Shown here: piece by piece, positions 35,531 to 47,200 of the stretch
Numbering within the stretch: position 1 is the stretch's first letter
Layout of the letters: every line of letters starts with the position of its first letter
Source of the DNA: Tyto alba
Taxonomy: Eukaryota > Chordata > Aves > Strigiformes > Tytonidae
Length of the DNA: 64,000 nt
NCBI RefSeq assembly: GCF_018691265.1
Contig: NW_024881283.1
Coordinates: 5,739,731 to 5,803,730, forward strand
Reading direction: 5' to 3'
Program-made: the position numbers and the translations under genes
The notes under the pieces: generated by a model
Seen by the model: only the letters and a program-made list of their open reading frames with translations
Database searches by the model: none
Told to the model about the DNA's origin: nothing

Positions 35531-37590
35531 TTCTTTTTAACTCATTTTGAGACTGACATCTGGAAGAGCTACCTAAGAGCAAGGCACTCAGTATTAATTC
35601 ACCGGTGGCCAATTCTGTACCTGGGAACAATATGTGTTTGATTGTGCCGGTGCCAGTAGATTGCATTTCATAAGGGTGTTCCTGGAAGGTGCCAGAGCTG
35701 GGCTCTTTCTCAGTGGGAACAACCATGAGCTGTGATGTATCGCTTCACTCTGGAAACATTTATAGCATGCTCCTCACAGTGGGCATCTGCAAAGCAGCTT
35801 CTTAAGCTTTTATCACAGCAGGGTAATATCGACAACCAATGAACTTTCCCTTTCCGTAGCAGTCACAGAGGGATAGGTATTAAAATCCTCCACCCGCTCA
35901 GCTCCCTGTTGACTTTCATCCGTGCTAAGCAACTGGCTTATCACGGGGTTATGTCTCCCCAGGAGAGAGGTTTTCAGCAAGGCACTGTCCTGGAGGAAAG
36001 CGGAACAGGGGATGCAGCAAAGCGGCCCCAACCATCCCAGCCGATGCACATCAGGGGCCACTGTCCTGGGGTGAGGGGAAATACCCACAGATTTCCCTAA
36101 AGCTGGGAAAATCACCTGCAGCTGCAGGATGACACCCAAGAGCCCTACTGCAGCACTCACCCAGCCACCTTACACCCAAGAATCCTATTGCAGCACCCTC
36201 CTTACACCCTGCCCAAACTGGTGACTGTCAGGGTGGGTCCACCCGACTGTGTGGGGCTGTGCCACTTTATACACCCCGGGGCACAAAATCGCCAGTGGGA
36301 GATGAGTAAGGGGTAACAAAGGCATCCTTGTTCCTAGAGATTGGCAAGGTTGGTACTGGGACATGATAAGAGGCTAAAAATGTGGAATAAGAAAAATTTG
36401 GACAAACAGGGTATGTCCCTTTGATACTTTGCCTCCCCTCCATCTGCCTTTTCTTGTCTGTCTCCTTTTCTTTGCTCATGACTTCAGCCCAAGGTCATTA
36501 AATCAATAAACAGATTTCCTGGTATCCAACCATTTGGGGTCAGGATCTTTTAATACAAGAGAGGGACTGTGCCCCTGCATATGAGCACGGCATCCAGCAC
36601 ATCGCTGTATTTATTATCATGATCGTTATTATTGAAATATCACTCACGATTCCTTTATCGATTTTGGCACACAAAGCGGGGATTCAAATCTGTGTTAAAA
36701 TAACAGCTCCACTGCAGCGCTTAGTATTGATGGACGGGGAGCAATAACACTTACTGGAATGAAAGGCTCAGGGTGCTGCAGGGTGGCATGGCAGTGCTGG
36801 GATAGATAGAGAAGTGTCATTTTGGACTAGGCTCCTTTGCGTGGTTTTGGGAAGGGGTCTGGAAGAGGAGAGGACCAAGAATTGGAGGGATGTCCCAAGT
36901 GGGATGCCCACTGGAGATGCATGGCACAGCACTCATCTCCTAAACATCCGTACATTTGCATCCTTCTCCCCAAAATATTGGGGAACCTTATGTTTAAAGG
37001 TTCCTGGATCACCACGCCCAAGGCAGAGCAAGGATGCTTACTTTCCAAAAGCTGGTCAGCGAGCTGTTGTTCTCACAGATGAGCACACGCCTTTAGGGTC
37101 AGCTCCTGGAGCTGTCACCTTTGGGTGGCTGCAGATGTCTCGGGGGCAGAGCAGGGCCTCGTGTGTGTGCACGTGGGAGGACCGGGATGCACAGACTCCA
37201 GCTGTCCGGTTTGATTCATGTTGTAATTTCAGAGGCTCTGAAATACAGTGTTATTTGTATAGAAAAAGCCAATGCAGTGACTTTCCCAATAACTTTCTGT
37301 TGAATGATCCTGCATTCAGGCCTGAGGAAAGGGGACATTAGCAGCTGGCAAGGCAAAAAAAGATATTTTTAATGTTACTTTTTTCCCCCCCCTCCTCTGA
37401 AATATATGCCCTCCAAAGGCAGAGCGTGAGTGAACAGGGAAGAACAGCAAGGTTGTCAGCAGCCCTCGGCGTGGCCAGGGCAGAGCTGCAGCCTCGCAGC
37501 GCACAGGGTCAGGACCGGCACGGATGCTCAAAACCACTGTGTCCTCTCTGCTTTTCATTCTGCACGTGCATCTTTTGGGGGTGAGCATAA
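35531..37590. other. Unique non-coding sequence, no gene seen
   Basis: Holds a 40-bp-spaced duplication at 36132-36198. The 176-codon open frame at 36814-37341 (+) has no domain and is overlapped by other frames. It is treated as chance. Confidence 0.6.
36132..36198. repeat. Tandem duplication, about 40-bp period
   Basis: ACACCCAAGAGCCCTACTGCAGCACTC (36132-36158) recurs as ACACCCAAGAATCCTATTGCAGCACCC (36172-36198) with four mismatches. The copies start 40 bases apart. Confidence 0.8.
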
Positions 37591-37965
37591 CCTCTCTCTC
37601 TCTCCACACTATCCTAAATTCTTTCTCTGTCTATCTCTCTACTTAGGTTTCCAGCTATTTATCTGCTTGCATTGACTAGATTAGATAAAGATTTAGGTGT
37701 AAAGACAGATGGAGATGAATTGGTAGAAAGCTACCCAACCATCCATCTGTTCCTCCACCTATCCATCTCGCTTCTTAAATCCTGATACATTTCCCATCAT
37801 AGGGAGCGAGCTCTCCTCCTAGATGAAGACTGAGGACAGATAGATGGATGGCTAAGTAGATCTTTATTTAATCTATCCATCTATCTATCCTCCCAGACTG
37901 ACCTATCAGCCCATCTTGCCTCCTAATTTTTTCTTTGCCTGCCTATGCTCTGGAGCCCTGATCCA
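37591..37965. repeat. Simple-repeat region: CT tract and degenerate ATCT/ATCC tetranucleotides
   Basis: A (CT)7 tract lies at 37591-37604. Scattered ATCT/ATCC runs follow (about 37738-37770 and 37871-37890), plus an opposite-strand GATAGATGGATGG run near 37839-37851. It looks like a decayed tetranucleotide array. Confidence 0.7.
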
Positions 37966-38830
37966 TCTAGCTCCCAGTTAAGGATTTACTACAGCTTCTT
38001 TCATCAAAGAGCAAATGTGTTTGACCCTTTTCATTATCCATAAAATTACTTGCATTGCTCCATGTTTTTGCTATAGTTTTAATGGAGAGAAGCAGAGCCT
38101 GAAAGCTAGCAAATACCCAGGTGCTCTCCCCGGTTAAATATCAGGTTAATCATCAGCAGGAAGACAAGAGCAGCATGCCTGCAGCCAGGCAGAGTGCAGC
38201 CGAGGGTGCACGAGGGACCCCAGCCCAAAAGATCGTATAAAAAACCCCATAGCTCCCCTAGCATCAGTGGGTCACATCCATTTGGATGGCACAAGCTTAT
38301 AAATTGCTATTTAAAAGCAGCCTTCCACTGGGCAATTTTCCCATGAAGGACTGAAGATTTGGTTCTGCAACTTCTTGATGTGGGTCTGATTAAACACTCT
38401 GCTTCCATCCTCTCTCTCTCTCATGTCGTGCCAGGTAATTTATGACGGCTCACAACACACTATTGTAAATGTTCCCTATTGCTCTGGCAGCACTCTTCTC
38501 TCCCTGGTACACTATTCCCCCACTGAAGAGAAATGAGCTCAGCTAGTAGCAATTGCTGCTGCCCTGGAAAAGGTTCCAGCAAGACTATATTACACCTTAA
38601 AACCCAAGAAAATTAAAGGAGGAGGAGAAAGATATTGACCTGGAGGCCAATTAAGTCCTCAGCACAAGGAAGAAGCTGGGACTTTAGAAAACGTCTGTTT
38701 GGTAAAACTGAAATTTTGTATAGAGGAGGCTACATCAAGCCCCCTCTTTTCTGCCTGCCTCTGGGACATTTTTGTCTTTGTTCATGTTTCCGCCTTGATA
38801 TTTGCGAAATAAAATAAATTTCTGGTTTGA
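37966..38830. other. Unique non-coding sequence, no gene seen
   Basis: No recognised repeat or gene apart from a short CT tract near 38409-38421. Confidence 0.6.
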
Positions 38831-39060
38831 AATGATTCTGCATTTCACAATGTTGAGCTGATTATCGTGAAATTAATTATTACAAACATAAAGTTAACAC
38901 GGCAGCAATGGAAACAAAAACCTCCCCAAAATTGCCAAGGGAATTATTTGCACAGATCAAAAGCAATTTACGCTGCCAAGCTTTCATATTGCAAATGGTA
39001 TTTGAGAGCTCCTCTTTCCATCCTAGTGTGGTTGGCAGAGGAGTTTTGCTGAACTCAAAA
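38831..39060. promoter_or_regulatory. Candidate conserved non-coding element
   Basis: AT-leaning unique sequence with GATTATCGTGAAATTAATTATTAC (about 38860-38883), AAAGTTAACACGG, GGGAATTATTTGC and CAATTTACGCTGCC. Inferred from texture and motif density. Confidence 0.3.
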
Positions 39061-40619
39061 CATTTGGCAGGGCAGGAAAATTTTTCATCATTCCATTAAG
39101 TGTTGGGCTTGTCCCTTTGAGGCAGAGGGGGTCTCAGCAAGTTGGGGAACAAGACCCAGGGGCAGCCCCAAGAAAATTCCAGGGGTGAGGCATCAGCATG
39201 TTCCTGTGTGCACATCTAATATCAATTATTGCAAACTAAGGACCAGGACCTGAGGGTGAGACTGCCCAGCTGGACGAGGCGGGAGTGTTGCCTTGGGTGC
39301 AAGATATTTTGGGAACGGCCAGCAACTATTCCTGAGCAGGCTGGAGGGGCCAGCAGGCACGGCAGGGCAGGGAGAGGGCAGCCGCCTGTCTGCAAATCTC
39401 CCGTCCCAAACAGTTTGTCCCTCATTTCCTGAACTACAAATTCACTTGGACACATGTTCTGAATTTAGAAATGAGCACGTTCAGTGGAATTCATATTTTA
39501 TGAGGCTCCTTTTAGGGGCATATTGTAAAAGAAATTACTAAATCTGATTTTTCTGTTCTTTCCATTCCCTTAAAACTAGCTAACGAGCGTCAGAAAACAT
39601 AAAAGGACCTGCTTAGGCTGCACCATGAACAAGGAGTTTCAAGAGCCGGTGAACATCCCAGAATTTACTATGTGCCAATGAGACATAAAGAGTTAGAGGA
39701 TGGCTTTTCCTCCCACGGCAGCCCAGGAGAGCTTTGCTGTTATCACCCTGAGCCAGGTTTGGGGAGGAATCAAGTTAAATATTGTAGGCCTGGCGATCCA
39801 GAAGTATGCTCCACCCCTGCTGCGTGGTCCTGGAGATGGGTTTTCCATCTTCTACTTTATTTTTCATTTTATCTTACAAATGGCACACACAGAATTACAT
39901 CCAAAAAGGTTGAGGCTCTAAAGTCCAGCACTCAAACCTTTGACAGATCAAATCTGCCATTTTAATGTTTTTAGATAGAGAGATATATGCGCATATATGC
40001 ACTTAAGCTGTCCACTTTGTGCTGATAAAATGTCAGGGCCTTACCTTTTCAGACATGACTCATGGTGTTTCGGCTGCCCAAGCGGATAAACCAGAGATAC
40101 AGCACAGATGTGCTGTGGATGCAGGAAGCAGCAAGTCCCATTGGCTTCGCCCAAAAGCTTCTCCCTAGAAATGAAGGGTCCTCAAAACCACAGCTCTCCT
40201 CCAAAAATAAAGGTAATATTTGTGTGCTCGTCTATGTCTACATTAACAACTATGTTATATGAGTTTGTGGGGGTGCTTTGGACTGGTCCCAGCCCCGGGA
40301 TGCTCGCAGAGCACACCTCCCCATCCAGGTGTTAGGCAGGAGCCCGTTCGTGCTCTCTGGGATGCCTCCAGAGTGTGAACCAAAACGTGGCTGATGGGGA
40401 CAGCAAGGAGGATCCCTTCACAAGCACATCTTGATCTCTGAGACACTAATAGAGATGTCCCACGAAGGCCAAGTTGCCATCCCTCACCCCCAGCCAAAGC
40501 TCAGAGGTTTGGAAATTCCAGTGTGCAAAGTTTCTCTCCACCCTCTCTAATCTATAAATCATCCCCTAGCCATTTGTTTTTGGGAAATATATAGTTCCTG
40601 CCACAACCACTGAGAGATA
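39061..40619. other. Unique non-coding sequence, no gene seen
   Basis: No recognised repeat. Open frames up to 97 codons carry no domain. Confidence 0.6.
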
Positions 40620-41010
40620 AAGCATTGTAAGTGTTACAACATGCGGCTAATCCCTTTAATAGATCTCTTGCTATTAATTTCAATACTTGCTTTGGCTTTG
40701 CCAGGCCCTGTCATTATTCCTGTGGATTATGTCTTCAAGGTGGCCTATCTGCTTTATCCAAATACTTTTCATATTTCAAACTCCGGAGCGCACTTAGCAT
40801 TCAGCACAAACCAGCCAAACACCTTGCAGAGCCGCTGAACTAGCGAGGCATAAATCTGCCACCCATCTCGCAGCGAAACAAATGGCTGCAAGTGAAAAGG
40901 AAGAGGGCTCCGTACTGTATCATTTAGCAGTGATGATCTCCATCGCGGCTGCAGATAGGTACAATTTGCTCATTCATGGAATAGCGGGCAGGCGCATTTT
41001 CTCAGCATCC
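40620..41010. promoter_or_regulatory. Candidate conserved non-coding element
   Basis: Non-repetitive sequence with GCGGCTAATCCC (a TAATCC bicoid/OTX-type site), CTATTAATTTCAATAC, CCTGTCATTATTCC, GTGGATTATGTC and CATCGCGGCTGCAG. A 66-codon open frame at 40641-40838 (+) starts with a hydrophobic run but has no known family. I favour a regulatory reading. Confidence 0.3.
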
Positions 41011-42039
41011 TTGTAGGACAGTTCAAAAAAGGGTAGCATTGACCTGAGAGTTGCCAGAAAAAAATCTGGTCCCATTTGCACCCTTATAATTGACCTGCTT
41101 GGGCATATTGAAGGTCAAGTGGCAAAGTTGCCTTTCTGATCTAATCACAGATGGATTTTTAAGAGACAACGGAGAGCAATTGAGGAGCCTCTGTGTCCTT
41201 CCCAGAAGTTAACGGGCCCTGACGCCTCTCATCCTAGTGCTGAGAGACATCAGGAGCTTCAAGGATGAGTTTCCAGCTGGCATCTCCCCATAGCCCTCGT
41301 GGGTCCTCGGCCACCAGTGGGCTGTATTTACAGCCCAGCATCTTTCATCCATGCAGAGCCTGTGGCAGGGAAGAGCCACACTATTCAACGACCTTGCCTC
41401 CCATCGAAAAGGGAATTTATAGCGATGAATTCTCCCACCTCATCTTGAACTTGTGCCCAGCGAAGGTGAGCACTGCCCAAGGAAAGGGCAAATGAAACAA
41501 TCCAGCGAGGACGTCAGGAACACAACCTCCTAATAACACATAGCAGCCTTTTTTGAAACAACCACCTGCGCTACCAACCAGATGCATCCAGCAAAAAAGC
41601 TGCACAGCATCAATTCACAGGCAGCCCAGCTCAGTAATATTGGTCCAGGCAGAGAAATTGAGCCCTGGACCCCCTTTTAGAGTCCCTCGTTCCTCACTCA
41701 CTGCCTTTGTTGGGATGCCAAAGCCAATTGGGAGATGCTGAACCTCCTTGGCTTGTGTTCATTTCTGGTAAGTAATGACTATTAGTATTCAGGCCAAAGA
41801 CCTCACAGCATTACACAGTTCAATATTTTCTGCCCCTGTAACAAAGGCAATCCATTTCGCATGCAGAATGCGGACGTGCAACCTTTTGTTACTCAAGTTT
41901 CTTAAATTTTTATCTCAAAAATCAATGAAGGAATTGGAATTCCACATCTCATTTTATGGTCAGGACAAAAAGAGGGAGAGCACAAGGGAAAATGATGAAA
42001 GAGGGGAAAAGGGAAAAAAACCCAAGCCCTAGCTCATCC
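41011..42039. other. Unique non-coding sequence, no gene seen
   Basis: No recognised repeat or gene. Confidence 0.6.
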
Positions 42040-42360
42040 AGATATGCTCATAAATTCTTTAACAAGTTAATTACTGTGCATTTTGTGCTTTAGTTTTAAA
42101 GTTTGAATGAGGGTTGGGTTTTTTGTTGTATTTTTTTTTCCCTGCAGAGTCTATAGAATTGCTTGTCTTTTGTAGTTGATCTTCTCAGAGAAAGAAATTA
42201 TTCTCCATCCAATTAATCTAATTAGAATGTAATCAAGTTGTAGAGATCTGTGCAGCAGTGTGAGTGATTAGGAAAAATTACCTTTCCGCAAAGAGTTTAA
42301 ATTTAATTTTAGTTCCATAATCTAAAGCCCAAATAAAGGAAAGTGTAATTTGCACTGCAA
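42040..42360. promoter_or_regulatory. AT-rich homeodomain-site cluster, enhancer candidate
   Basis: Contains AAGTTAATTACTG (42064-42076), CCAATTAATCTAATTAGAATG (about 42209-42229, three TAAT/ATTA cores in about 20 bases), GTGATTAGG and AAATTTAATTTTAG. Motif clustering is direct; function is inferred. Confidence 0.32.
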
Positions 42361-42479
42361 TACTTCGTGCCATGCTGCCTGTTTCCTGGGTAGAAGAGCA
42401 AGTTTCAGCTGTATTCACAACAAACCACCCTCGTGTTTCACAGCTCAATCCGCGTAAAAACAACAGTTTCCACTTTCCA

Positions 42480-42582
42480 GAAGGAAATGGGAAGACACAC
42501 TCTGCTCAAGATCATGCAACGGATGGTTGAGAGCAGAGCTGGGGTTTTAGTGCTCCAGTCTAGTGTTTAACCCATTCGACCG
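42480..42582 (+). repeat. MIR-type SINE remnant
   Basis: CTGCTCAAGATCATGCAACGGATGGTTGAGAGCAGAGCTGGGGTTTTAG..CTCCAGTCTAGTGTTTAACCC matches the MIR core and 3' part in forward orientation (CCCAAGGTCACACAG..GCAGAGCTGGGA..CAGTGCTTTAACC). Ancient fragment. Confidence 0.65.
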
Positions 42583-45359
42583 TGGCCCAGAGAAGCTGCC
42601 AGCTGGTGGGTTGCCAGCACCAGGATGCTTTTGCCACCCGTGACCATAGCCGTGGCGTTCAAGTGAGGGTGAGTGAAACCCTGCAGCAAGGAAGAGTCTG
42701 CAGGAATTTCCTTATTGCCTACATCCTCTCTCCAAACGAAGAATAAAAATTAAAGGCCTCGGATTTATCTGTGCAATGAAATATTTTCAGAACACTTATT
42801 TTCCATCACATCTGGAGGTTTCCAAGACCATAAATAGTTCAGGAAATAGGAAAGAATTAAACTGGCATTTTTTGGTAATTTTCTATATTATTCCGTTGGC
42901 TTTCAGCCTTCACATTTCCACTCAGCTGAGACATTTCACTGCAGACATAGCTTTTCTTTCCCTATGGGAAAGGTGTCGGGGGTGGGAGGTGCACCGCCAC
43001 TCTCAGCTCATCAGTGCATCGGCAAAGCTAAGACAAAAAGTGTTGCATTAGGCTGCATTAAATCTCACTGAAGCTGGCGACCAGAATAGCTGCCTTTCAC
43101 ATTAGGCAGCTGTAAGCCATTATGGGCACCTGGATCTCAAAAGCCATCTACCCTTTAGGGACCTGACCCCCCCCCAGAATCTTTCAGCAGGTCCCTCTGC
43201 TCTATCCCACTAGGTAGATAAAAAACATCCTTACAAAAGTCAAGTAACTGTCTTCCGGGGACATTGAGTCCCCAGAATTACATCTCTGATGAGTCTGGGT
43301 CAGCTTCTTAGACAAGACCTCCACTGATCTGCTAAACTTCATCCTTGAAAGCTCGTTCCCATGTTCGCTGGTCAAAAACCAAGCAACAGAAATGTTTTTG
43401 TGATGGAGCACATAGACAGATACCTGGATGCATTCATACACACATGCATAGCCTAAAAGGCTAGTGAAGGCAATGATTTTTAATACATCCCATGAGAATT
43501 TCCTACTGTATTTAAGCCAGGATCTGAGGCTAGGAGGTAGAGATGGGGCTAGTACCCAGTTGGCTGCAGAAACATCCAGCCAAGACTTGTTTCCATTGCC
43601 CAGACAAGGCAAAATAGAAAAAAAGGGAAAAAAAAAAAAATTATTGTGTTAGGTATCAAATTTATGAATTCCAGAACATTTTTAACATTGTCTATACTAA
43701 AATAATCACTTCTTTTCTTCTTTTTCCAGTATTCTGAAACATATTTAGGGTCTAAATCTTTATTCAATGGGCTGTAAATCTTTATTCTGGGTGGCTTCTT
43801 AGTTGCTTCCCATTCATGTGACACTGATGTTCCCCAGCCCTGGCTATAGTAACAGTGCTAGAAATGAGGATATTGTCCCCTTAGGACCCCCCACTGAGCA
43901 AGACATGACCACTCACCTTAGTCCTTGAACGAAAGGGGTGAAGGAAAAAGGAAAAAGAGACAGTGGGAAGGAGAGTAAGAGAGAGAGAAAAAAATGAATT
44001 GCTTAAAACTTCTATTACTCTTCATTATCTTTTGCTTTATGTAAGTTCCAAGGTTCATTTACCAGCTGTAAGTAGCCCAGTGCCTTTGTGTGTAAGAGTT
44101 GTCATGCCTATTGCTCCCATTAATGTACTGCATGAAACTAAAGGTAGCTCGGCTGGTGCTGTGAAGCCAAATCAATGTAACTAATGTACCTCGTGCAACA
44201 AATCCGTAATTGTCCGTTGTTGGACTAGATGGATGGGCTTCAAGTATTTGTCGAGAACAGGGACAGAGAGGGAGATTACTGCCAGTGGGAGCTGGAGGCC
44301 ATGCTTCCCTGAAGCTCAGAAGATTGCTTGAAGACCTTTCCTTTCTTTCGTGAGACATGGCCAGGTGATGTTGTATCAGTGGCCTGAGGGGTTCATTTGA
44401 ATTAATCAGTCCTTTTTTTAAAAAAAAAAAAAAATTAAATGTACATTTTGCAGAGAATCCTCAGGATTCCTTTAAAATCTGCTGTATCTCTGCACAGATC
44501 CACTAGTTGGGTATGGACAGGACAGCCAACACCCTGGTTCTGTAATAAAAACAGCAGTGAAGTGAGACAACATGGTCTGAACACAGAGGAACACTCATCT
44601 TTAACCTGAGGGAATATATTTTTTTTATGGATTTTTCCTAACACGTATTTGTAAGCTTGCTCATGCCCTGCGCTCCATTCCCACAGGAGGCAACTTGTAG
44701 GTTTTTTTTTCTCTTCTAACCTCTCCTAAAAAAATGAAATTTTTTAAGATAAAATATGGTGTAGCCCAATATTCAGGTGTGAAAAGGAGTGTGGGAGCTG
44801 CTGGCATTAACAGGACAGCCTGGATTACATGAAGTCCTGGCTTTTATGAGTTTGAAAGTTGTGAACTGAGGTCTTCATCCTGCCAGGAGCTCCCCAGTGT
44901 TGGGGAGCTCTCGAGTTCACTTCCCAGCCTCCTACTCCAGGTACAGCCTTCATGGAAATGAACTGGATTTTCTTGTTTGCAGTCATCAAAATATATCTGT
45001 AAATAGATAGATTCACTCATGTCTCAGAATACGTATTTTAGAGAAACAATATAAATATTTTGGATTGCCATTCATTAAACTTCTGTTTCTTTAGAGTTCA
45101 CCAGGAAGGGATGTTGCAATAGGCATGGTCTGCTGGTTCCTGAGGTCTGCTTTTGAGGAAAAGCCTGACTCTTTCATGTTTCTTGGCTATTTTACTGCAT
45201 ACCCCTCCAAAGAAAAGCTCTGTGTCATATCCTTCCTTCCCAGGCTGTGGAGCTGTACTAACATGTACATCCCATTCCTATGGGCTCTTTTGGAAATCCT
45301 AACACTATAGCAGCAGCTGTGATCTAATTCACAGCCCCTACATTGTAAAACGTAAATAC
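42583..45359. other. Unique non-coding sequence with poly-A runs and one hairpin
   Basis: Contains A13 at 43628-43640, A15 at 44420-44434 and the inverted repeat at 44887-44910. A minus-strand open frame of 136 codons (43202-43612) has a hydrophobic stretch but no family match that I recognise. Confidence 0.6.
44887..44910. repeat. Perfect inverted repeat, 10-bp arms
   Basis: GAGCTCCCCA (44887-44896) and TGGGGAGCTC (44901-44910) are exact reverse complements with a GTGT loop. It is GC-rich, so it is a stable hairpin. Confidence 0.9.
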
Positions 45360-45460
45360 ATGAGAAGTTCAGAGAGGGAAGGAGAAAAAAGCACTGAGAG
45401 GGATAGTGATTTATCCAAGGTCACCCAACAAATCAATGGGAAAGGATTTTCCAACCCCCA
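45360..45460 (+). repeat. MIR-type SINE remnant
   Basis: GAAGTTCAGAGAGGGAAGG..GTGATTTATCCAAGGTCACCCAACAAATCAATGGGAAAGG matches the MIR core (AGAGAGGTTAAGTAACTTGCCCAAGGTCACACAGC.AGT.AGTGG). Ends are approximate. Confidence 0.7.
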
Positions 45461-46739
45461 CAGAAGTCCCGCACAGAACAAAAATGTTTTCTTCTAATGC
45501 AAAAAATCCTCTTTTCTATATTTAGCTGCAGAATTACTCCTGGAACACGTTAGTTCTCCAGGCTCCTTGGACAAAATAATGTTATGAGACCGAATGCCAG
45601 TGGAAGCAAAGATGATTTGACATTTCATTGAAAATTGCACCCAGGACTATTAAGGAAGGGGAACTTATTTGGATGCGCTGCAGGAACGAACTCTTCAGTT
45701 TTACACTTTTCAGTCAGAGCTGCCTGCAACCCTTCTGCAAAATCAGAGGAGAATTTCATACTTTCCCGCCCCCCCCCCCTCTCTTTGCACTGAGACAAAT
45801 CTCCAGGAAAATTCATTACGCGGTTTAAGTGATGGGATTTATCATTCCATTCAGCTTCTCCGACTCGGAGCTCTCTTCGCTGTCACACCAGCGAGGTAAT
45901 TCTAATTTGTTTCTTTCATATTTCCCCCATGAAGTTCGCCTCTGAATGACGGGAAGAAAATAGAGACGAGAGCCTAGAATGGCTTGGGGCTAAACGTAGC
46001 ACCACAGGACAATTTTCTGCCGGCTGCTTCTCTGTCTGGGGCTACGGAGCCTTCGTAAATGGGGAGACGCTCCAGGCCAGTCCATGGGACCTAATGTAAA
46101 TGTCATAGCAAGGCTTCTGCACAACACTGATGCAAATCAGAAGCCCGGGTAATCTATCACCTACCACAGAGGAGGTTTCTCACCCCCGAAGGAGGGCTGC
46201 TGGCTCAGCTGGTCCTTGCATGTGCTGTATTTCTTTGACATCTCTCCATAGTCAGACCACTTCTTCCCATCCAGTGTCTCCTCCCTGCAAAGCACAAGGA
46301 TGAAGATAAAGCCCTTCACTCAAGGGACAGCTTCACACCTCCTCTGTAATGAGAAATCTCAGCTGGGTGGTCAGCATCACCGGGCCACCATCCTGAGACA
46401 GGACTGAAGTTGTCCCACAGAGCGGAGAGGAGATGGGCACTGCCAGCAGCTGACTTAGTCAGAAACACCTTGGAGCATCATGAAAAAGCCAACGGAGCTT
46501 GAATGGGCCCCAGGCAGCAGCATGCCCAGGACAGATCCAGCATCCCCATTATCGCTCAGGGTCTGGGTCCCATCTCAGCTGAGGTGACAGTCCCTGAACC
46601 CTGTGCTTGCTGTCCTCCCTCCTTCCCCAGCCCAGGCTTGCCAGGGGTGGTGAAGCTTAACAAGGCAGTAAGCCTCTGGAGGGGTGTGAGCATTTATTTT
46701 AGACAAGACCCTAAATCTGGCACCCAAGCCCCATTTTAA
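45461..46739. other. Unique non-coding sequence, no gene seen
   Basis: A C11 run lies at 45769-45779. No gene or interspersed repeat recognised. Confidence 0.6.
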
Positions 46740-47200
46740 ATGTATAAGTTCTTTATTAGCTCTGACCTTTATCTAGTGTTAATAATAAATTGATGTTGTT
46801 TCCTATTAGCCTCATATAACTGTATATTTGGCTAATAAACACTGTGGCCATACACTCAGAGAGTTTGTTTCTATCTGCCTAGAGTTATCACCCCATAAAC
46901 AAGAAGCCGCTCCACACTATCATCTAATTGATATATTTTGCTTGATTCCAAATAAGCTATAAAAAGGTACGTTCGTTGTGGGGAAAACTAGAGTTTTTAT
47001 CATCTTCTGCCTCATTTTAAGGGAGGATGAAAGGAAGAAATCCACTTTATGTTTACTAAAATATTTAGAACAAGCTGTGAAAGATGGAAAACATTTTAGA
47101 ATAACTATAAGTTGTATTAATATGATAGTCCGTCCTTGAGAATAAAATGTAGTCATAGGTAGCTATTAAGGAGATAAAGAGATCTTACTTTAAATTGACA
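46740..47200. promoter_or_regulatory. AT-rich enhancer candidate
   Basis: Dense in TTATTAG, GTTAATAATAAATTG, CTATTAGCC, GGCTAATAAACAC, CATCTAATTGATATA and GTTATCACC words across about 450 bases, with no repeat match. Low confidence because AT-richness alone raises the chance of such words. Confidence 0.22.

Noticed and set aside
36814..37341. Open frame of about 175 codons, plus strand.
   Set aside because: No recognisable family or motif. Other open frames of similar quality overlap it.
37591..37965. ATCT/ATCC-rich region considered as a CRISPR-like or satellite array.
   Set aside because: Units are 4 bases, degenerate and change strand; a decayed microsatellite explains it.
40641..40838. 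Open frame starting with a hydrophobic, signal-peptide-like run.
   Set aside because: The hydrophobic run comes from a CTA/ATT/CTT-rich stretch. The rest has no family resemblance, and a regulatory reading of the block fits better.
43202..43612. Minus-strand open frame of about 136 codons with a possible membrane segment.
   Set aside because: No known family and no splice or promoter context.
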